DNA of 53,930 nt from the NCBI RefSeq assembly GCF_001005315.1, contig NZ_LBMG01000045.1, positions 1-53,930 of the forward strand, read 5' to 3'. The translations under genes and the position numbers were made by a program. The stretch is from Kordia jejudonensis. GTDB taxonomy: Bacteria > Bacteroidota > Bacteroidia > Flavobacteriales > Flavobacteriaceae. The notes beneath the pieces were generated by a model. The model searched no databases. It was not told the origin of the DNA and saw only the letters and a list, made by a program, of their open reading frames with translations. Positions 30,862 through 39,900 of this stretch are shown here, piece by piece. How positions within the stretch are numbered: position 1 is the first letter of the stretch; every line of letters begins with the position of its first letter.

Positions 30862-32004
30862 TTATCCTTTAATAACACCTCTAGAAATTACAATTTTTTG
30901 AATCTCAGAAGTTCCTTCGTAAATCTGTGTAATTTTTGCATCACGCATCAAACGCTCCACATGATATTCCTTCACAAAACCATTTCCACCATGAATCTGA
31001 ACAGCTTCCACTGTATGTTCCATCGCTACTTTAGAAGCAAATAACTTTGCCATAGCACTTTCCATATCATAATTCTCTTTTGCATCTTTCTTACAAGCCG
31101 CTTGCATCACTAAATGACGTGCCGCTGTAATATCAGTGTACATATCAGCTAATTTAAAAGCAATCGCTTGGTGGTTGCAAATTTCAGTTCCAAAGGCTTT
31201 ACGCTCTTTAGAATATTTCAATGCCAATTCATACGCTCCAGAAGCAATTCCTAAGGCTTGCGCAGCAATTCCAATTCGTCCACCAGATAAAGTTTTCATG
31301 GCAAACTTAAATCCAAATCCATCTTCGCCGATACGATTCTCTTTCGGAACTTTAACATCATTAAACTGTAATGTATGTGTATCACTTCCGCGAATTCCTA
31401 ACTTGTCTTCTTTAGGTCCAATATCAAAACCAGGCGTTCCTTTTTCAACAATAAAAGCATTAATTCCTCTATGTCCTTTATCTCTATCCGTTTGTGCAAT
31501 TACTAAATATGTATCAGCGCGTCCACCACTTGTAATCCAGTTTTTTGTCCCGTTAATCACATAATGATCGCCCATATCAATAGCAGTTGTTCGTTGCGAA
31601 GTAGCATCACTTCCTGCTTCAGGTTCGCTCAAACAAAATGCACCTACATGCTCTCCTGTTGCTAACTTTGTTAAATATTTTTGTTTTTGTTCTTCAGTTC
31701 CATACGCTTCTAATCCGTAGCATACCAAAGAATTATTTACAGATACAATTACAGAGGCAGAAGCATCAATTTTTGACAATTCTTCCATAATCAAAACATA
31801 TGAAATTGTGTCCATTCCGCTTCCTCCGTACTTAGGATCAACCATAATTCCCATAAAACCTAATTCGCCCATTTTGCGAACCAATTCTTGAGGAAATTCT
31901 TGTTTGTTGTCACGCTCTATAACGCCAGGAAGTAACTCAGTTTTTGCGAAGTCTCTAGCAGCATCGCGTATCATCATATGTTCTTCTGTAAGATTAAAAT
32001 CCAT
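30862..32004 (-). CDS. Acyl-CoA dehydrogenase (short/medium-chain type)
   Basis: 380 residues, the usual family length. The N-terminal helical domain opens FNLTEEHMMIRDAARDFA. The FAD/substrate motif GAFCLSEPEAGSD and the NGTKNWITSG strand sit in the middle domain. The C-terminal domain has SKERKAFG, VQIHGGNGFVKEY and the catalytic-base motif IYEGTSEIQ, with the glutamate at the position used by short- and medium-chain enzymes. It removes two hydrogens from acyl-CoA in beta-oxidation or branched-chain amino acid breakdown, passing electrons to ETF. Monocistronic, with a good minus-strand promoter at 32047-32077 and a terminator downstream. Confidence 0.95.
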   Translation of the reverse strand: MDFNLTEEHMMIRDAARDFAKTELLPGVIERDNKQEFPQELVRKMGELGFMGIMVDPKYGGSGMDTISYVLIMEELSKIDASASVIVSVNNSLVCYGLEAYGTEEQKQKYLTKLATGEHVGAFCLSEPEAGSDATSQRTTAIDMGDHYVINGTKNWITSGGRADTYLVIAQTDRDKGHRGINAFIVEKGTPGFDIGPKEDKLGIRGSDTHTLQFNDVKVPKENRIGEDGFGFKFAMKTLSGGRIGIAAQALGIASGAYELALKYSKERKAFGTEICNHQAIAFKLADMYTDITAARHLVMQAACKKDAKENYDMESAMAKLFASKVAMEHTVEAVQIHGGNGFVKEYHVERLMRDAKITQIYEGTSEIQKIVISRGVIKG

Positions 32005-32046
32005 AACTATTATATAATTGTATTAGTAAATTTCTAAAAAGTCGCA

Positions 32047-32077
32047 CAAAGATAATTCTAAAATAGCAGATTTTCAA
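32047..32077 (-). promoter_or_regulatory. Promoter of the acyl-CoA dehydrogenase gene
   Basis: Minus strand: TTG (plus-strand 32075-32077), 20-nt spacer, TATCTTTG (plus-strand CAAAGATA, 32047-32054), an exact TAnnTTTG. The leader to the ATG at 32004 would be about 35-40 nt. Confidence 0.7.
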
Positions 32078-32192
32078 TAATAAGCTTATATTTCTGAGAA
32101 TTCTTAATTTAAAATCTTCAAAAACTGGATTCAATTGTGAATATTATCCTAAATTGAAGAATCAAATGCTAAAATTTAAATAATTTTACACT

Positions 32193-33254
32193 ATGATTTC
32201 ATACAAAGTGATTGGTGTCATGTCTGGAACTTCTCTTGACGGAATTGATCTTGCATACATACATTTTCAAAAAACAGCACGTTGGACATTTTCTATCCTA
32301 AAAGCGGAAACAATTCCGTACACCAAAGAATTGGAAAACGAACTTCGAGAAGCCATTCACTACGAAAAAGAAAAACTAGCTCAGTTTGATACATATTATA
32401 CAAAGTATTTAGCAAATGTGATTCTTTCGTTTATCAAAAAACACAATCTCACAACAATTGACGCCGTTTGTTCGCACGGACACACCATTTTGCACCAACC
32501 AGAAAAAGGAATAACGTATCAAATTGGAAATCAGGAAATATTAGCAGAAATCATTCAACAAAAAGTAGTGTGCGATTTTAGAGTACAAGATGTTGCATTG
32601 GGCGGACAAGGCGCGCCATTAGTGCCAATTGGAGATGAATTGCTGTTTTCTGAATATGATTACTGTGTAAATTTAGGCGGATTTGCCAATGTATCATTTC
32701 ACAAAGAAGGAAAACGAATTGCCTACGATATCTGTCCCGTAAATATTGTATTAAACAAATATGCCAAACAAATAGGATTTGATTATGATGACAAAGGAAA
32801 ATTGGCAAAATCAGGCGAATATTTACGCGCTTTAGGAAGCGAATTAGACAACTTGTCGTATTACAAGCAAAAACCACCAAAATCGTTAGGATTAGAATGG
32901 GTGCAACAAGAAATATTTCCACGATTGGAAAGTACCAAACGAAAACAAATAGACATTTTACGAACTTTTACAGAACATATTGCGAATCAAATAGCTAAAA
33001 ACTTTAAAATTCGCAGCAACATATTAATCACTGGCGGAGGCGCGTATAACGATTACTTACTATCAAGAATCAAATTTTACAAAGACGTGCACATTGTGAA
33101 ACCAAGCGATGAACTCATTGAATATAAGGAAGCGGTTATTTTTGGATTCCTTGGAATTCGTAAGTTGCGAGATGAGGTAAACTGTTTAAAAAGTGTGACG
33201 GGAGCTATTAAAAACCATAGTTCGGGAAAAGTCTATGATTTTAAAGTAAATTAA
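32193..33254 (+). CDS. anmK: Anhydro-N-acetylmuramic acid kinase
   Basis: 353 residues. The N-terminus IGVMSGTSLDGIDLAYIHF is the family ATP-binding signature. Other family blocks are SHGHTILHQPEKG, DFRVQDVALGGQGAPLVPI, NLGGFANVSF and TGGGAYNDYL. AnmK hydrolyses the 1,6-anhydro ring of anhydroMurNAc and phosphorylates it to MurNAc-6-phosphate in cell-wall recycling. It begins 188 nt from the divergent acyl-CoA dehydrogenase gene and appears to be a single-gene unit; murF is also in the window but far away. Confidence 0.96.
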   Translation: MISYKVIGVMSGTSLDGIDLAYIHFQKTARWTFSILKAETIPYTKELENELREAIHYEKEKLAQFDTYYTKYLANVILSFIKKHNLTTIDAVCSHGHTILHQPEKGITYQIGNQEILAEIIQQKVVCDFRVQDVALGGQGAPLVPIGDELLFSEYDYCVNLGGFANVSFHKEGKRIAYDICPVNIVLNKYAKQIGFDYDDKGKLAKSGEYLRALGSELDNLSYYKQKPPKSLGLEWVQQEIFPRLESTKRKQIDILRTFTEHIANQIAKNFKIRSNILITGGGAYNDYLLSRIKFYKDVHIVKPSDELIEYKEAVIFGFLGIRKLRDEVNCLKSVTGAIKNHSSGKVYDFKVN

Positions 33255-33276
33255 CCTAAAAGATGGTAACAATTTT

Positions 33277-33284
33277 TATATTTG
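33277..33284 (+). promoter_or_regulatory. -7 element upstream of the Glu/Leu/Phe/Val dehydrogenase
   Basis: TATATTTG fits TAnnTTTG exactly, 40 nt before the TTG start codon at 33324; the -33 region is not convincing. Confidence 0.4.
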
Positions 33285-33323
33285 TCTGTAAAGACTCAAC
33301 ATACCAATAAAACTTATTTTTAA

Positions 33324-34550
33324 TTGAAAGAACTACTCAAATTATACGAAAATAAAGCACCAGAAATAGTATTTAACTGGAAAGATCCAGAAACAGATGC
33401 AGAAGGATGGACGGTAATTAACTCACTCCGTGGTGGTGCAGCAGGTGGTGGAACAAGAATGCGAAAAGGTTTGGATATGAACGAAGTACTTTCGTTAGCC
33501 AAAACGATGGAAGTAAAATTCACAGTTTCGGGTCCTGCAATTGGTGGCGCCAAGTCTGGAATCAACTTCGATCCGCAAGATCCACGAAAAAATGGCGTTT
33601 TAAAACGTTGGTACAATGCAGTAGCTCCTTTATTGAAAAGTTATTACGGAACTGGTGGCGATCTAAATGTAGATGAAATTCACGAAGTAATTCCAATTAC
33701 GGAAGATAGTGGAGTGTGGCATCCGCAAGAAGGTGTCTTTAACGGACACTTTAAACCAACTGAAGCGGATAAAATCAATAGAATAGGACAATTGCGTTTG
33801 GGCGTAATCAAAGTCATTGAAAGCGCAGAATATTCGCCAGATGTATCTCGTAAATATACAGTTGCAGATATGATTACAGGTTTCGGAGTTGCAGAAGCAG
33901 CACGTCATTTTTATGATATCTATGGTGGATCAATCAAAGGAAAACGTGCCATTGTGCAAGGGTTCGGAAACGTTGGAGCTGCCGCAGCATACTATTTAGC
34001 GCAAATGGGTGCAAAAGTAGTCGGAATCATTGACAGAGTTGGTGGTGTGATAAATGAAGAAGGATTTTCATATGAAGAAATAAAAGACTATTTTCTACAA
34101 AAAGATGGAAACACGCTAGTTGCAGACCATATGATTTCGTTTGAAGAAATGAATCAACGTATTTGGGAATTGCCAACAGAGATATTTGCACCGTGTGCCG
34201 CATCACGACTCATCACGCAAGCGCAAATTGACAAAATGATTGATACAGGTTTGGAAGTTATTACCTGTGGTGCAAATGTACCTTTTGCAGACAAAGAAAT
34301 CTTTTTTGGACCTATCATGGAACATACCGATCAAAAAGTAAGCTTAATTCCTGACTTTATCTCCAACTGTGGAATGGCAAGAGTATTTGCATATTTCATG
34401 GAACGCAGAGTAGCCATGACGGATGAAGCCATCTTTGAAGACACTTCTAAAATTATTAAAAAAGCATTACAAAATACATTCAAGCGAAATGCGTCAAAAG
34501 TAGATGTAAGCAAAACCGCTTTTGAAATTGCACTAAAAGAATTAGTATAA
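33324..34550 (+). CDS. Glu/Leu/Phe/Val dehydrogenase, TTG start
   Basis: 408 residues. The start codon is TTG (33324): the next in-frame ATG would remove about 45 residues including the conserved INSLRGGAAGGGTRMRKG, so TTG is strongly preferred. The substrate domain holds MEVKFTVSGPAIGGAKSGI, with the catalytic-lysine region. The NAD(P)-binding domain has GFGNVGAAAAYYLAQMGAKV, a GxGxxG-type nucleotide site. The enzyme deaminates an amino acid to its 2-oxo acid; substrate choice (Glu versus Leu/Val/Phe) cannot be set by eye. It precedes nhaD by 29 nt and may lead a longer operon. Confidence 0.93.
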   Translation: MKELLKLYENKAPEIVFNWKDPETDAEGWTVINSLRGGAAGGGTRMRKGLDMNEVLSLAKTMEVKFTVSGPAIGGAKSGINFDPQDPRKNGVLKRWYNAVAPLLKSYYGTGGDLNVDEIHEVIPITEDSGVWHPQEGVFNGHFKPTEADKINRIGQLRLGVIKVIESAEYSPDVSRKYTVADMITGFGVAEAARHFYDIYGGSIKGKRAIVQGFGNVGAAAAYYLAQMGAKVVGIIDRVGGVINEEGFSYEEIKDYFLQKDGNTLVADHMISFEEMNQRIWELPTEIFAPCAASRLITQAQIDKMIDTGLEVITCGANVPFADKEIFFGPIMEHTDQKVSLIPDFISNCGMARVFAYFMERRVAMTDEAIFEDTSKIIKKALQNTFKRNASKVDVSKTAFEIALKELV

Positions 34551-34579
34551 TAAAAACTAACAACTAATAAAAACGATAC

Positions 34580-36001
34580 ATGGAATCAGCAATAATAGCC
34601 GTATTTGTCATAGGATATTTAGCCATAACCTTAGAACACAACCTTAAAATTGACAAGCTTATTCCAGCATTAGCCATGATGGCAATATGTTGGGCGTTCA
34701 TCGCTTTTGGAATAGAAGACTTTCAAAGCTGGTTTGATTCTGGAGCACATGCCCTAGTTGATAACTTTGGCGAAATGGCGAAAGATGATAAAATGCACAT
34801 TATGGAAGAATCCTTACTGCATCATCTTGGTAAAACCGCCGAAATACTAGTCTTCCTTCTCGGAGCAATGACAATTGTTGAAATTATTGACTATTTCAAC
34901 GGATTTGCTACCATAAAAAGCTTTATCAAAACCCGCAGTAGAAGCAAAGTACTTTGGATTTTTGCCTTTTTAGCGTTTGTATTATCAGCTATTATTGATA
35001 ACCTTACGGCAACGATTGTGTTAATTTCCATCTTACAAAAAATCATCAGTGATCGAAACATTCGTATCTGGTATGCAGGTTTAATTATCATTGCTGCGAA
35101 CGCTGGTGGAGCATGGTCGCCAATTGGAGATGTAACGACAACCATGTTATGGATTGCTGATAGAGTTTCTACAGGAAAATTATTAGCATACCTATTCATT
35201 CCATCATTATTATGTATGTTAGTACCAACATTTATTGCAGCAACCTTCTTAAAACCATTCAAAGGAAATCTTCCTGAGGAAGCAGTTTCTAATGACGATA
35301 AGCAAACACATCGTTTTGGTCCAACCATGTTATATCTTGGATTATCAGCAATCATATTTGTACCAATATTCAAAGTAGTAACACATTTGCCACCATACGT
35401 TGGAATGATGTTATCACTTGCAATTGTTGCCATATTTGCAGAATTATACAGTAATACAAAATTCAGTATGTCAGCCGTTGGAGCAAACGAAGGACATGAC
35501 GCAGATAGTGAGCATGCCATTGCACCACATCACAGTCCTGTACATCATTCATTATCAAAAATTGAATTGCCAAGTATACTATTCTTCTTAGGAATATTAA
35601 TGGCAGTAGCCGCTTTAGAATCCTTAGGACTGTTATTTGGATTTGCAGATTGGTTAAAAACTGCGACACCACAATTAGGAACAGAAGCCGCTGCTGGTGG
35701 AGTTTCAGACTTAGTAGTACTACTACTTGGAGTTGGTTCGGCAGTAATTGATAATGTACCGTTAGTGGCTGCAAGTTTAGGAATGTTCACGGAAGCTATT
35801 GATAATCCATTATGGCATTTCATCGCATTTGCAGCAGGAACAGGAGGAAGTATGTTAATCATTGGTTCCGCAGCAGGAGTTGTGGCAATGGGAATGGAAA
35901 AAATAGATTTCTTTTGGTATTTCAAAAAAATATCATGGTTGGCGCTTGCAGGATTCATTGTAGGTTCTGTAGCTTTCATGATTATGAGAACCATTATTTA
36001 A
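34580..36001 (+). CDS. nhaD: NhaD-type sodium:proton antiporter
   Basis: 473 residues, about a dozen membrane helices. Family blocks include VLSAIIDNLTATIVLIS, IIAANAGGAWSPIGDVTTTM and, near the end, GSAVIDNVPLVAASLGM, with paired Asp-Asn motifs typical of ion-transporter superfamily antiporters. A hydrophilic His-rich loop lies near 310-330 (EHAIAPHHSPVHHS), possibly a pH or metal-sensing segment. NhaD exchanges cytoplasmic Na+ for H+, important for marine bacteria. It sits 29 nt after the amino-acid dehydrogenase and 51 nt before exbB. Confidence 0.95.
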   Translation: MESAIIAVFVIGYLAITLEHNLKIDKLIPALAMMAICWAFIAFGIEDFQSWFDSGAHALVDNFGEMAKDDKMHIMEESLLHHLGKTAEILVFLLGAMTIVEIIDYFNGFATIKSFIKTRSRSKVLWIFAFLAFVLSAIIDNLTATIVLISILQKIISDRNIRIWYAGLIIIAANAGGAWSPIGDVTTTMLWIADRVSTGKLLAYLFIPSLLCMLVPTFIAATFLKPFKGNLPEEAVSNDDKQTHRFGPTMLYLGLSAIIFVPIFKVVTHLPPYVGMMLSLAIVAIFAELYSNTKFSMSAVGANEGHDADSEHAIAPHHSPVHHSLSKIELPSILFFLGILMAVAALESLGLLFGFADWLKTATPQLGTEAAAGGVSDLVVLLLGVGSAVIDNVPLVAASLGMFTEAIDNPLWHFIAFAAGTGGSMLIIGSAAGVVAMGMEKIDFFWYFKKISWLALAGFIVGSVAFMIMRTII

Positions 36002-36052
36002 TATACTTTATTCAAAAATCACACGTTATTATAGTTTAAATTTAAAATACAT

Positions 36053-36739
36053 ATGTTATTAATTCAAAAAGGAACTGAGGCTGTTACAGATCCAGAAGTA
36101 CAAGAAAAAACACTATCAATCTATGAACTCATTGTAAACGGAGGAATTGGAAGTATCATTATAATTAGTGTATTATTTGTATTACTAGCCGTTGCTTTAT
36201 ACATTTATTTTGAACGCTTATTTGCAATCAAATCAGCTTCTAAAATAGATAAAAACTTCATGAATCAAATTAGAGACAATGTTTCTAGTGGAAAGTTAGA
36301 TGCCGCAAAAATGTTGTGTGCGCAAACCGATTCTCCAGTAGCGCGTTTAACGGAAAAAGGAATCTCTAGAATAGGAAAACCTTTGGAAGATATTAATAAA
36401 GCTATTGAAAACGCAGGAACATTAGAAGTATACAAACTAGAAAAAAACGTAAGTATTTTAGCAACAGTAGCTGGTGCCGCACCAATGATTGGTTTCTTGG
36501 GAACTGTAATTGGTATGATTTTGGCATTCCATGAAATGGCAACAAGTGGCGGTCAAGCCGAAATGGGCTCGCTAGCAGGCGGTATTTACACGGCAATGAC
36601 AACAACGGTTGCTGGGTTGATTGTGGGAATTATTGCCTACATAGGATACAATCACTTAGTAGTAAAAACAGATAAAGTGGTGCATCAAATGGAAGCAAAT
36701 GCAGTAGACTTCTTAGATTTATTAAACGAACCTGTATAA
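36053..36739 (+). CDS. exbB: MotA/TolQ/ExbB proton channel protein
   Basis: 228 residues with three membrane helices (about 33-54, 138-160, 180-200). Family signatures: GAAPMIGFLGTVIGMILAFH and AGGIYTAMTTTVAGLIVGII. ExbB with ExbD uses the proton motive force to drive TonB-dependent outer-membrane transport. First of four consecutive energy-transducing genes; exbD starts 9 nt downstream. Confidence 0.95.
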   Translation: MLLIQKGTEAVTDPEVQEKTLSIYELIVNGGIGSIIIISVLFVLLAVALYIYFERLFAIKSASKIDKNFMNQIRDNVSSGKLDAAKMLCAQTDSPVARLTEKGISRIGKPLEDINKAIENAGTLEVYKLEKNVSILATVAGAAPMIGFLGTVIGMILAFHEMATSGGQAEMGSLAGGIYTAMTTTVAGLIVGIIAYIGYNHLVVKTDKVVHQMEANAVDFLDLLNEPV

Positions 36740-36748
36740 TTCATTTCC

Positions 36749-37135
36749 ATGAGATTAAAAGGGAGAAATAAAGTAAGTCCAGAATTCAGTATGTCGTCTA
36801 TGACGGATATTGTATTCTTGCTATTGGTGTTTTTTATGCTAACATCCAATTCGCCAAATGCACTCGATTTACTCTTGCCAAAAGCAAAAGGAAAATCAAC
36901 AAATACGCAAAACGTATCTGTAAGTATCAAGAAAAATTTAGAAGTATACATTGATGCAGACAGAGTAAGAGCAGGTCAAGTTGAAGCAAAACTAAGAGCA
37001 AAACTAAAAGGTCAAACAGAGCCGACAATCATACTAAGAGCAGAAGAAGGTGTGCCGATTGAAAAAGCGGTAAACATTATGGACATTGCCAATAGAAACA
37101 AATATAAAATCATTCTAGCAGTACGGCCACAGTAA
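36749..37135 (+). CDS. exbD: ExbD/TolR family protein
   Basis: 128 residues. One N-terminal membrane helix with the essential aspartate D20 in SSMTDIVFLLLVFFML, then a periplasmic alpha/beta domain (TIILRAEEGVPIEKAVNIMD). It pairs with the ExbB 9 nt upstream. The stop overlaps the next start as TAATG, so translation of the second ExbD-like gene is probably coupled. Confidence 0.95.
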   Translation: MRLKGRNKVSPEFSMSSMTDIVFLLLVFFMLTSNSPNALDLLLPKAKGKSTNTQNVSVSIKKNLEVYIDADRVRAGQVEAKLRAKLKGQTEPTIILRAEEGVPIEKAVNIMDIANRNKYKIILAVRPQ

Positions 37136-37530
37136 TGAGTTTGTTGGAAACGAGAAATAAAAAATTCAACGTACCATTCATCTTTATTGCAGGAGTTATA
37201 TTTCTATTCGGATTAGCTTATTTTGCTAATTATATTGAAAATTTAGGGAAAGATGCGATTGATTTAGAGTTGCCAAAAACTACTGAAAGTGAAACAAATA
37301 GTACTTCAATTACTGTACGATTGGCAAAAGGAGAAATCACATATCTTGATTCAACACAAATAAATAGCGTTGAATTAAAAGAAAACATAAAAATAAAATT
37401 AGACGGACAACCAAATCCAACCATTCTACTGCATGCTGATGAAGATGTTAGTATTGATAAAGTAGTAGATATTATGGAATTTGCGAATAAAAATACATAT
37501 AAAGTTATTTTAGGAGTACGATCAAAATAA
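37135..37530 (+). CDS. ExbD paralogue lacking the membrane aspartate
   Basis: 131 residues. Its C-terminal domain closely matches the preceding ExbD (GQPNPTILLHADEDVSIDKV against GQTEPTIILRAEEGVPIEKA), so it arose by tandem duplication. The membrane helix (NVPFIFIAGVIFLFGLAYFA) has no aspartate, whereas ExbD and TolR need one for proton relay. It therefore probably cannot conduct protons itself and may modify the stoichiometry or stability of the ExbB-ExbD complex. Coupled to exbD by a TAATG overlap; the TonB-like gene starts 5 nt downstream. Confidence 0.88.
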   Translation: MSLLETRNKKFNVPFIFIAGVIFLFGLAYFANYIENLGKDAIDLELPKTTESETNSTSITVRLAKGEITYLDSTQINSVELKENIKIKLDGQPNPTILLHADEDVSIDKVVDIMEFANKNTYKVILGVRSK

Positions 37531-37535
37531 ACGTT

Positions 37536-38438
37536 ATGTCAATATTAAACACAGTACACAAGCGAAAATCAGCAACCATTACTACAATGTTAATGGTATT
37601 GTTGTTAATACTCATGTTTCTTTTTGGGATGCAATATTTAGATCCGCCAGAAGAAAGTGGCATTGCTGTTAACTTTGGTACCACGGAAACTGGAAGTGGA
37701 AATGTACAGCCTAAAGAAGCTCTAAAACCTGATGCAGCGCCAACACAGCCAGAAGAAGAAGTAGAAGAGCCACAAGAAACCGAAGCAGTTACAGAAGAAC
37801 AACCTGAAACCAAAACAGAAGAAGTTGCTACGGAAGAAGTAGTAACACAAGATTCAGAAGAAGCAATTGCCATAAAAAAAGCAGAAGAAGCAAAACGTAA
37901 AGCGGATGAAGCTGAAAAAGCTGCGAAAGCAGAAGCAGACAGAATTGCGAAAGAAAAACGTGAAGCTAAAGAAAAGTTAGAGCGCGAACAAGCGGAAAAA
38001 AGAGCAAAGCTAGATGCAATGATGAATGGCGTGAAAAACTCGGATGGAAATGCTGACGGTGGCGAAGGCGACGATAATGATAAAGGAGACAAAGGAAATC
38101 CTAAAGGAGATCCATATGCCACAAGTTACTACGGACAACCAGGCTCTGGAAATGGTGGAACTGGCGGTTTTGGATTAAACGGTAGAAGCAAAGTTAGTGG
38201 CGGAAATGTAGACAAACAAGACTGTAATGAATCGGGAAGAGTTGTCGTACAGATTACGGTAGACCGAAATGGTAAAGTAATTGATGCGATTGCTGGAGCA
38301 AAAGGAACTACAAATAACGCGGCATGTTTACTAAAACCTGCTGAAAAAGCTGCATATGAATACCGTTGGAATAAAGACGATAATGCGCCTGCAACACAAG
38401 TTGGATTCATAGTGGTAAACTTCAAATTGGGACAATAA
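37536..38438 (+). CDS. TonB/TolA-like energy-transducing protein
   Basis: 300 residues. A cytoplasmic start (MSILNTVHKRKSA), one membrane helix (about 15-33), a long Glu/Pro/Thr-rich linker, a Lys/Ala/Glu helical stretch (about 110-165, TolA-like), a Gly/Asp/Asn-rich linker and a C-terminal domain (about 225-300) of TonB type: GRVVVQITVDRNGKVIDA and FIVVNFKLGQ. It spans the periplasm and would couple the ExbB-ExbD motor to outer-membrane receptors. The mix of TonB-like end and TolA-like middle is common in Bacteroidota. Last of the four-gene energy module; folC follows 15 nt later. Confidence 0.9.
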   Translation: MSILNTVHKRKSATITTMLMVLLLILMFLFGMQYLDPPEESGIAVNFGTTETGSGNVQPKEALKPDAAPTQPEEEVEEPQETEAVTEEQPETKTEEVATEEVVTQDSEEAIAIKKAEEAKRKADEAEKAAKAEADRIAKEKREAKEKLEREQAEKRAKLDAMMNGVKNSDGNADGGEGDDNDKGDKGNPKGDPYATSYYGQPGSGNGGTGGFGLNGRSKVSGGNVDKQDCNESGRVVVQITVDRNGKVIDAIAGAKGTTNNAACLLKPAEKAAYEYRWNKDDNAPATQVGFIVVNFKLGQ

Positions 38439-38453
38439 TTTCCTGAGAATAGT

Positions 38454-39665
38454 ATGAATTACGAAGAAACTCTCGATTGGTTATTCAATCAATTACCTTT
38501 CTTTCAGCGCCAAGGTGCCAAAGCATTCAAAAAGGATTTACACAACATTCAAAAACTTTCCCAGCACTTACATTTTCCTGAGAAAAAGTTTAAAACAATC
38601 CATGTAGCAGGAACCAACGGAAAAGGTTCTACAAGTCATATGATTGCTTCTATTTTGCAAGAAGCTGGATACAATGTAGGTTTATACACATCGCCACATC
38701 TAAAAGATTTCAGAGAACGCATTCGCATCAATGGAAAAATGGCGAGCAAGCAATTCGTAATTCAATTTATAAAAAAACACAAAGCATTCTTAGAAGCTGA
38801 AAAACTTTCCTTTTTTGAAATGACTGTCGGAATGGCATTTGATTACTTCGCAAAGAAAAAAGTAGACATTGCAGTTATTGAAGTTGGATTAGGCGGACGA
38901 TTAGATTCTACAAATATCATCACGCCAGAAGTAAGCGTCATCACGAATATAGGTTTTGATCATGTTGGTTTTCTTGGCGATACATTGCCAAAAATTGCGT
39001 TTGAAAAAGCAGGAATCATTAAAAAAAATGTACCTGTCGTGATCAGTGAATATCATGAAGAAACGTTTCCTGTATTTACAAAAAGAGCAACTGAAGATAA
39101 TGCGCAATTACATCTGGCAGAAAAAACAGTGACGCAAAACTATCAAACCGATTTATTAGGAGACTATCAACAGAAAAACTACAAAGCGGCTGTGCAAGCT
39201 GCAAAGCTATTAAACGACTTTAAAATTGAAGAAAAACACATTCAAAATGGACTTTTCAATGTTGTTCATAATACAAAGCTTCAAGGAAGATGGCAAATTC
39301 TCAATGAAGTCCCAAAAACCATTTGTGATACTGCGCACAATAAAGAAGGTTTAGAAATTGTAATGCGTCAATTGCAAAAAGAACATTTCAGTAATTTGCA
39401 CATTGTTTTCGGTGTTGTAAAAGACAAAGATTTAACAGAAGTATTTCCATTATTACCAAAAAACGCAACCTACTATTTCTGTTGTCCAAAAATAATTAGA
39501 GGATTAGATGCTGTAATATTGCAAGAAAAGGCAAAACAATATGCTTTATTTGGAGACGTATATAATTCTGTTTCAAAAGCCTATGAAGTTGCACAGCAAA
39601 AAGCATTGTCAAATGATGTAATATATATCGGTGGAAGTACATTTGTAGTGGCAGAAATAGTTTAA
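38454..39665 (+). CDS. folC: Folylpolyglutamate synthase / dihydrofolate synthase
   Basis: 403 residues. The Mur-ligase P-loop is HVAGTNGKGSTSHMIASILQ, followed by the folate-site strand GLYTSPHLKDFRERIRING. VEVGLGGRLDSTNII and ITNIGFDHVGFLGDTLP are family blocks, and ICDTAHNKEGLEIV lies in the C-terminal domain. It adds glutamate to dihydropteroate or tetrahydrofolate in folate biosynthesis. It is cotranscribed at most with the TonB-like gene; a tRNA promoter lies directly downstream. Confidence 0.96.
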   Translation: MNYEETLDWLFNQLPFFQRQGAKAFKKDLHNIQKLSQHLHFPEKKFKTIHVAGTNGKGSTSHMIASILQEAGYNVGLYTSPHLKDFRERIRINGKMASKQFVIQFIKKHKAFLEAEKLSFFEMTVGMAFDYFAKKKVDIAVIEVGLGGRLDSTNIITPEVSVITNIGFDHVGFLGDTLPKIAFEKAGIIKKNVPVVISEYHEETFPVFTKRATEDNAQLHLAEKTVTQNYQTDLLGDYQQKNYKAAVQAAKLLNDFKIEEKHIQNGLFNVVHNTKLQGRWQILNEVPKTICDTAHNKEGLEIVMRQLQKEHFSNLHIVFGVVKDKDLTEVFPLLPKNATYYFCCPKIIRGLDAVILQEKAKQYALFGDVYNSVSKAYEVAQQKALSNDVIYIGGSTFVVAEIV

Positions 39666-39682
39666 ATTTTTTAAGCTTAAAT

Positions 39683-39713
39683 TTTGTCAGATATAAAATC
39701 TATTCTATATTTG
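39683..39713 (+). promoter_or_regulatory. Promoter of the tandem tRNA-Val genes
   Basis: TTTG (39683-39686), a spacer of exactly 19 nt, then TATATTTG (39706-39713): a textbook Bacteroidota promoter. Transcription would start about 6 nt before the first tRNA. Confidence 0.85.
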
Positions 39714-39725
39714 CATCCGCAATAA

Positions 39726-39800
39726 GGGCGATTAGCTCAGTTGGTTCAGAGCATCTGCCTTACAAGCAGAGGGTCACTGGTTCGAATCCAGTATCGCCCA
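39726..39800 (+). tRNA. tRNA-Val (anticodon TAC), copy 1
   Basis: 75 nt. Acceptor stem GGGCGAT / ATCGCCC, D arm GCTC..GAGC, anticodon stem TCTGC / GCAGA with loop CTTACAA, T arm ACTGG-TTCGAAT-CCAGT, discriminator A; the CCA end is not encoded. Anticodon TAC reads GTA and, by wobble, GTG valine codons. Confidence 0.97.
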
Positions 39801-39823
39801 CTATCTTATTGAAAATGAATTTT

Positions 39824-39898
39824 GGGTGATTAGCTCAGCTGGTTCAGAGCATCTGCCTTACAAGCAGAGGGTCACTGGTTCGAATCCAGTATTACCCA
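39824..39898 (+). tRNA. tRNA-Val (anticodon TAC), copy 2
   Basis: 75 nt, 23 nt after copy 1 and presumably on the same transcript. Same anticodon, identical anticodon and T arms. Acceptor stem GGGTGAT / ATTACCC differs from copy 1 by one compensated pair (C-G to T-A) and one G-T wobble; one D-loop base also differs. Confidence 0.97.
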
Positions 39899-39900
39899 CA

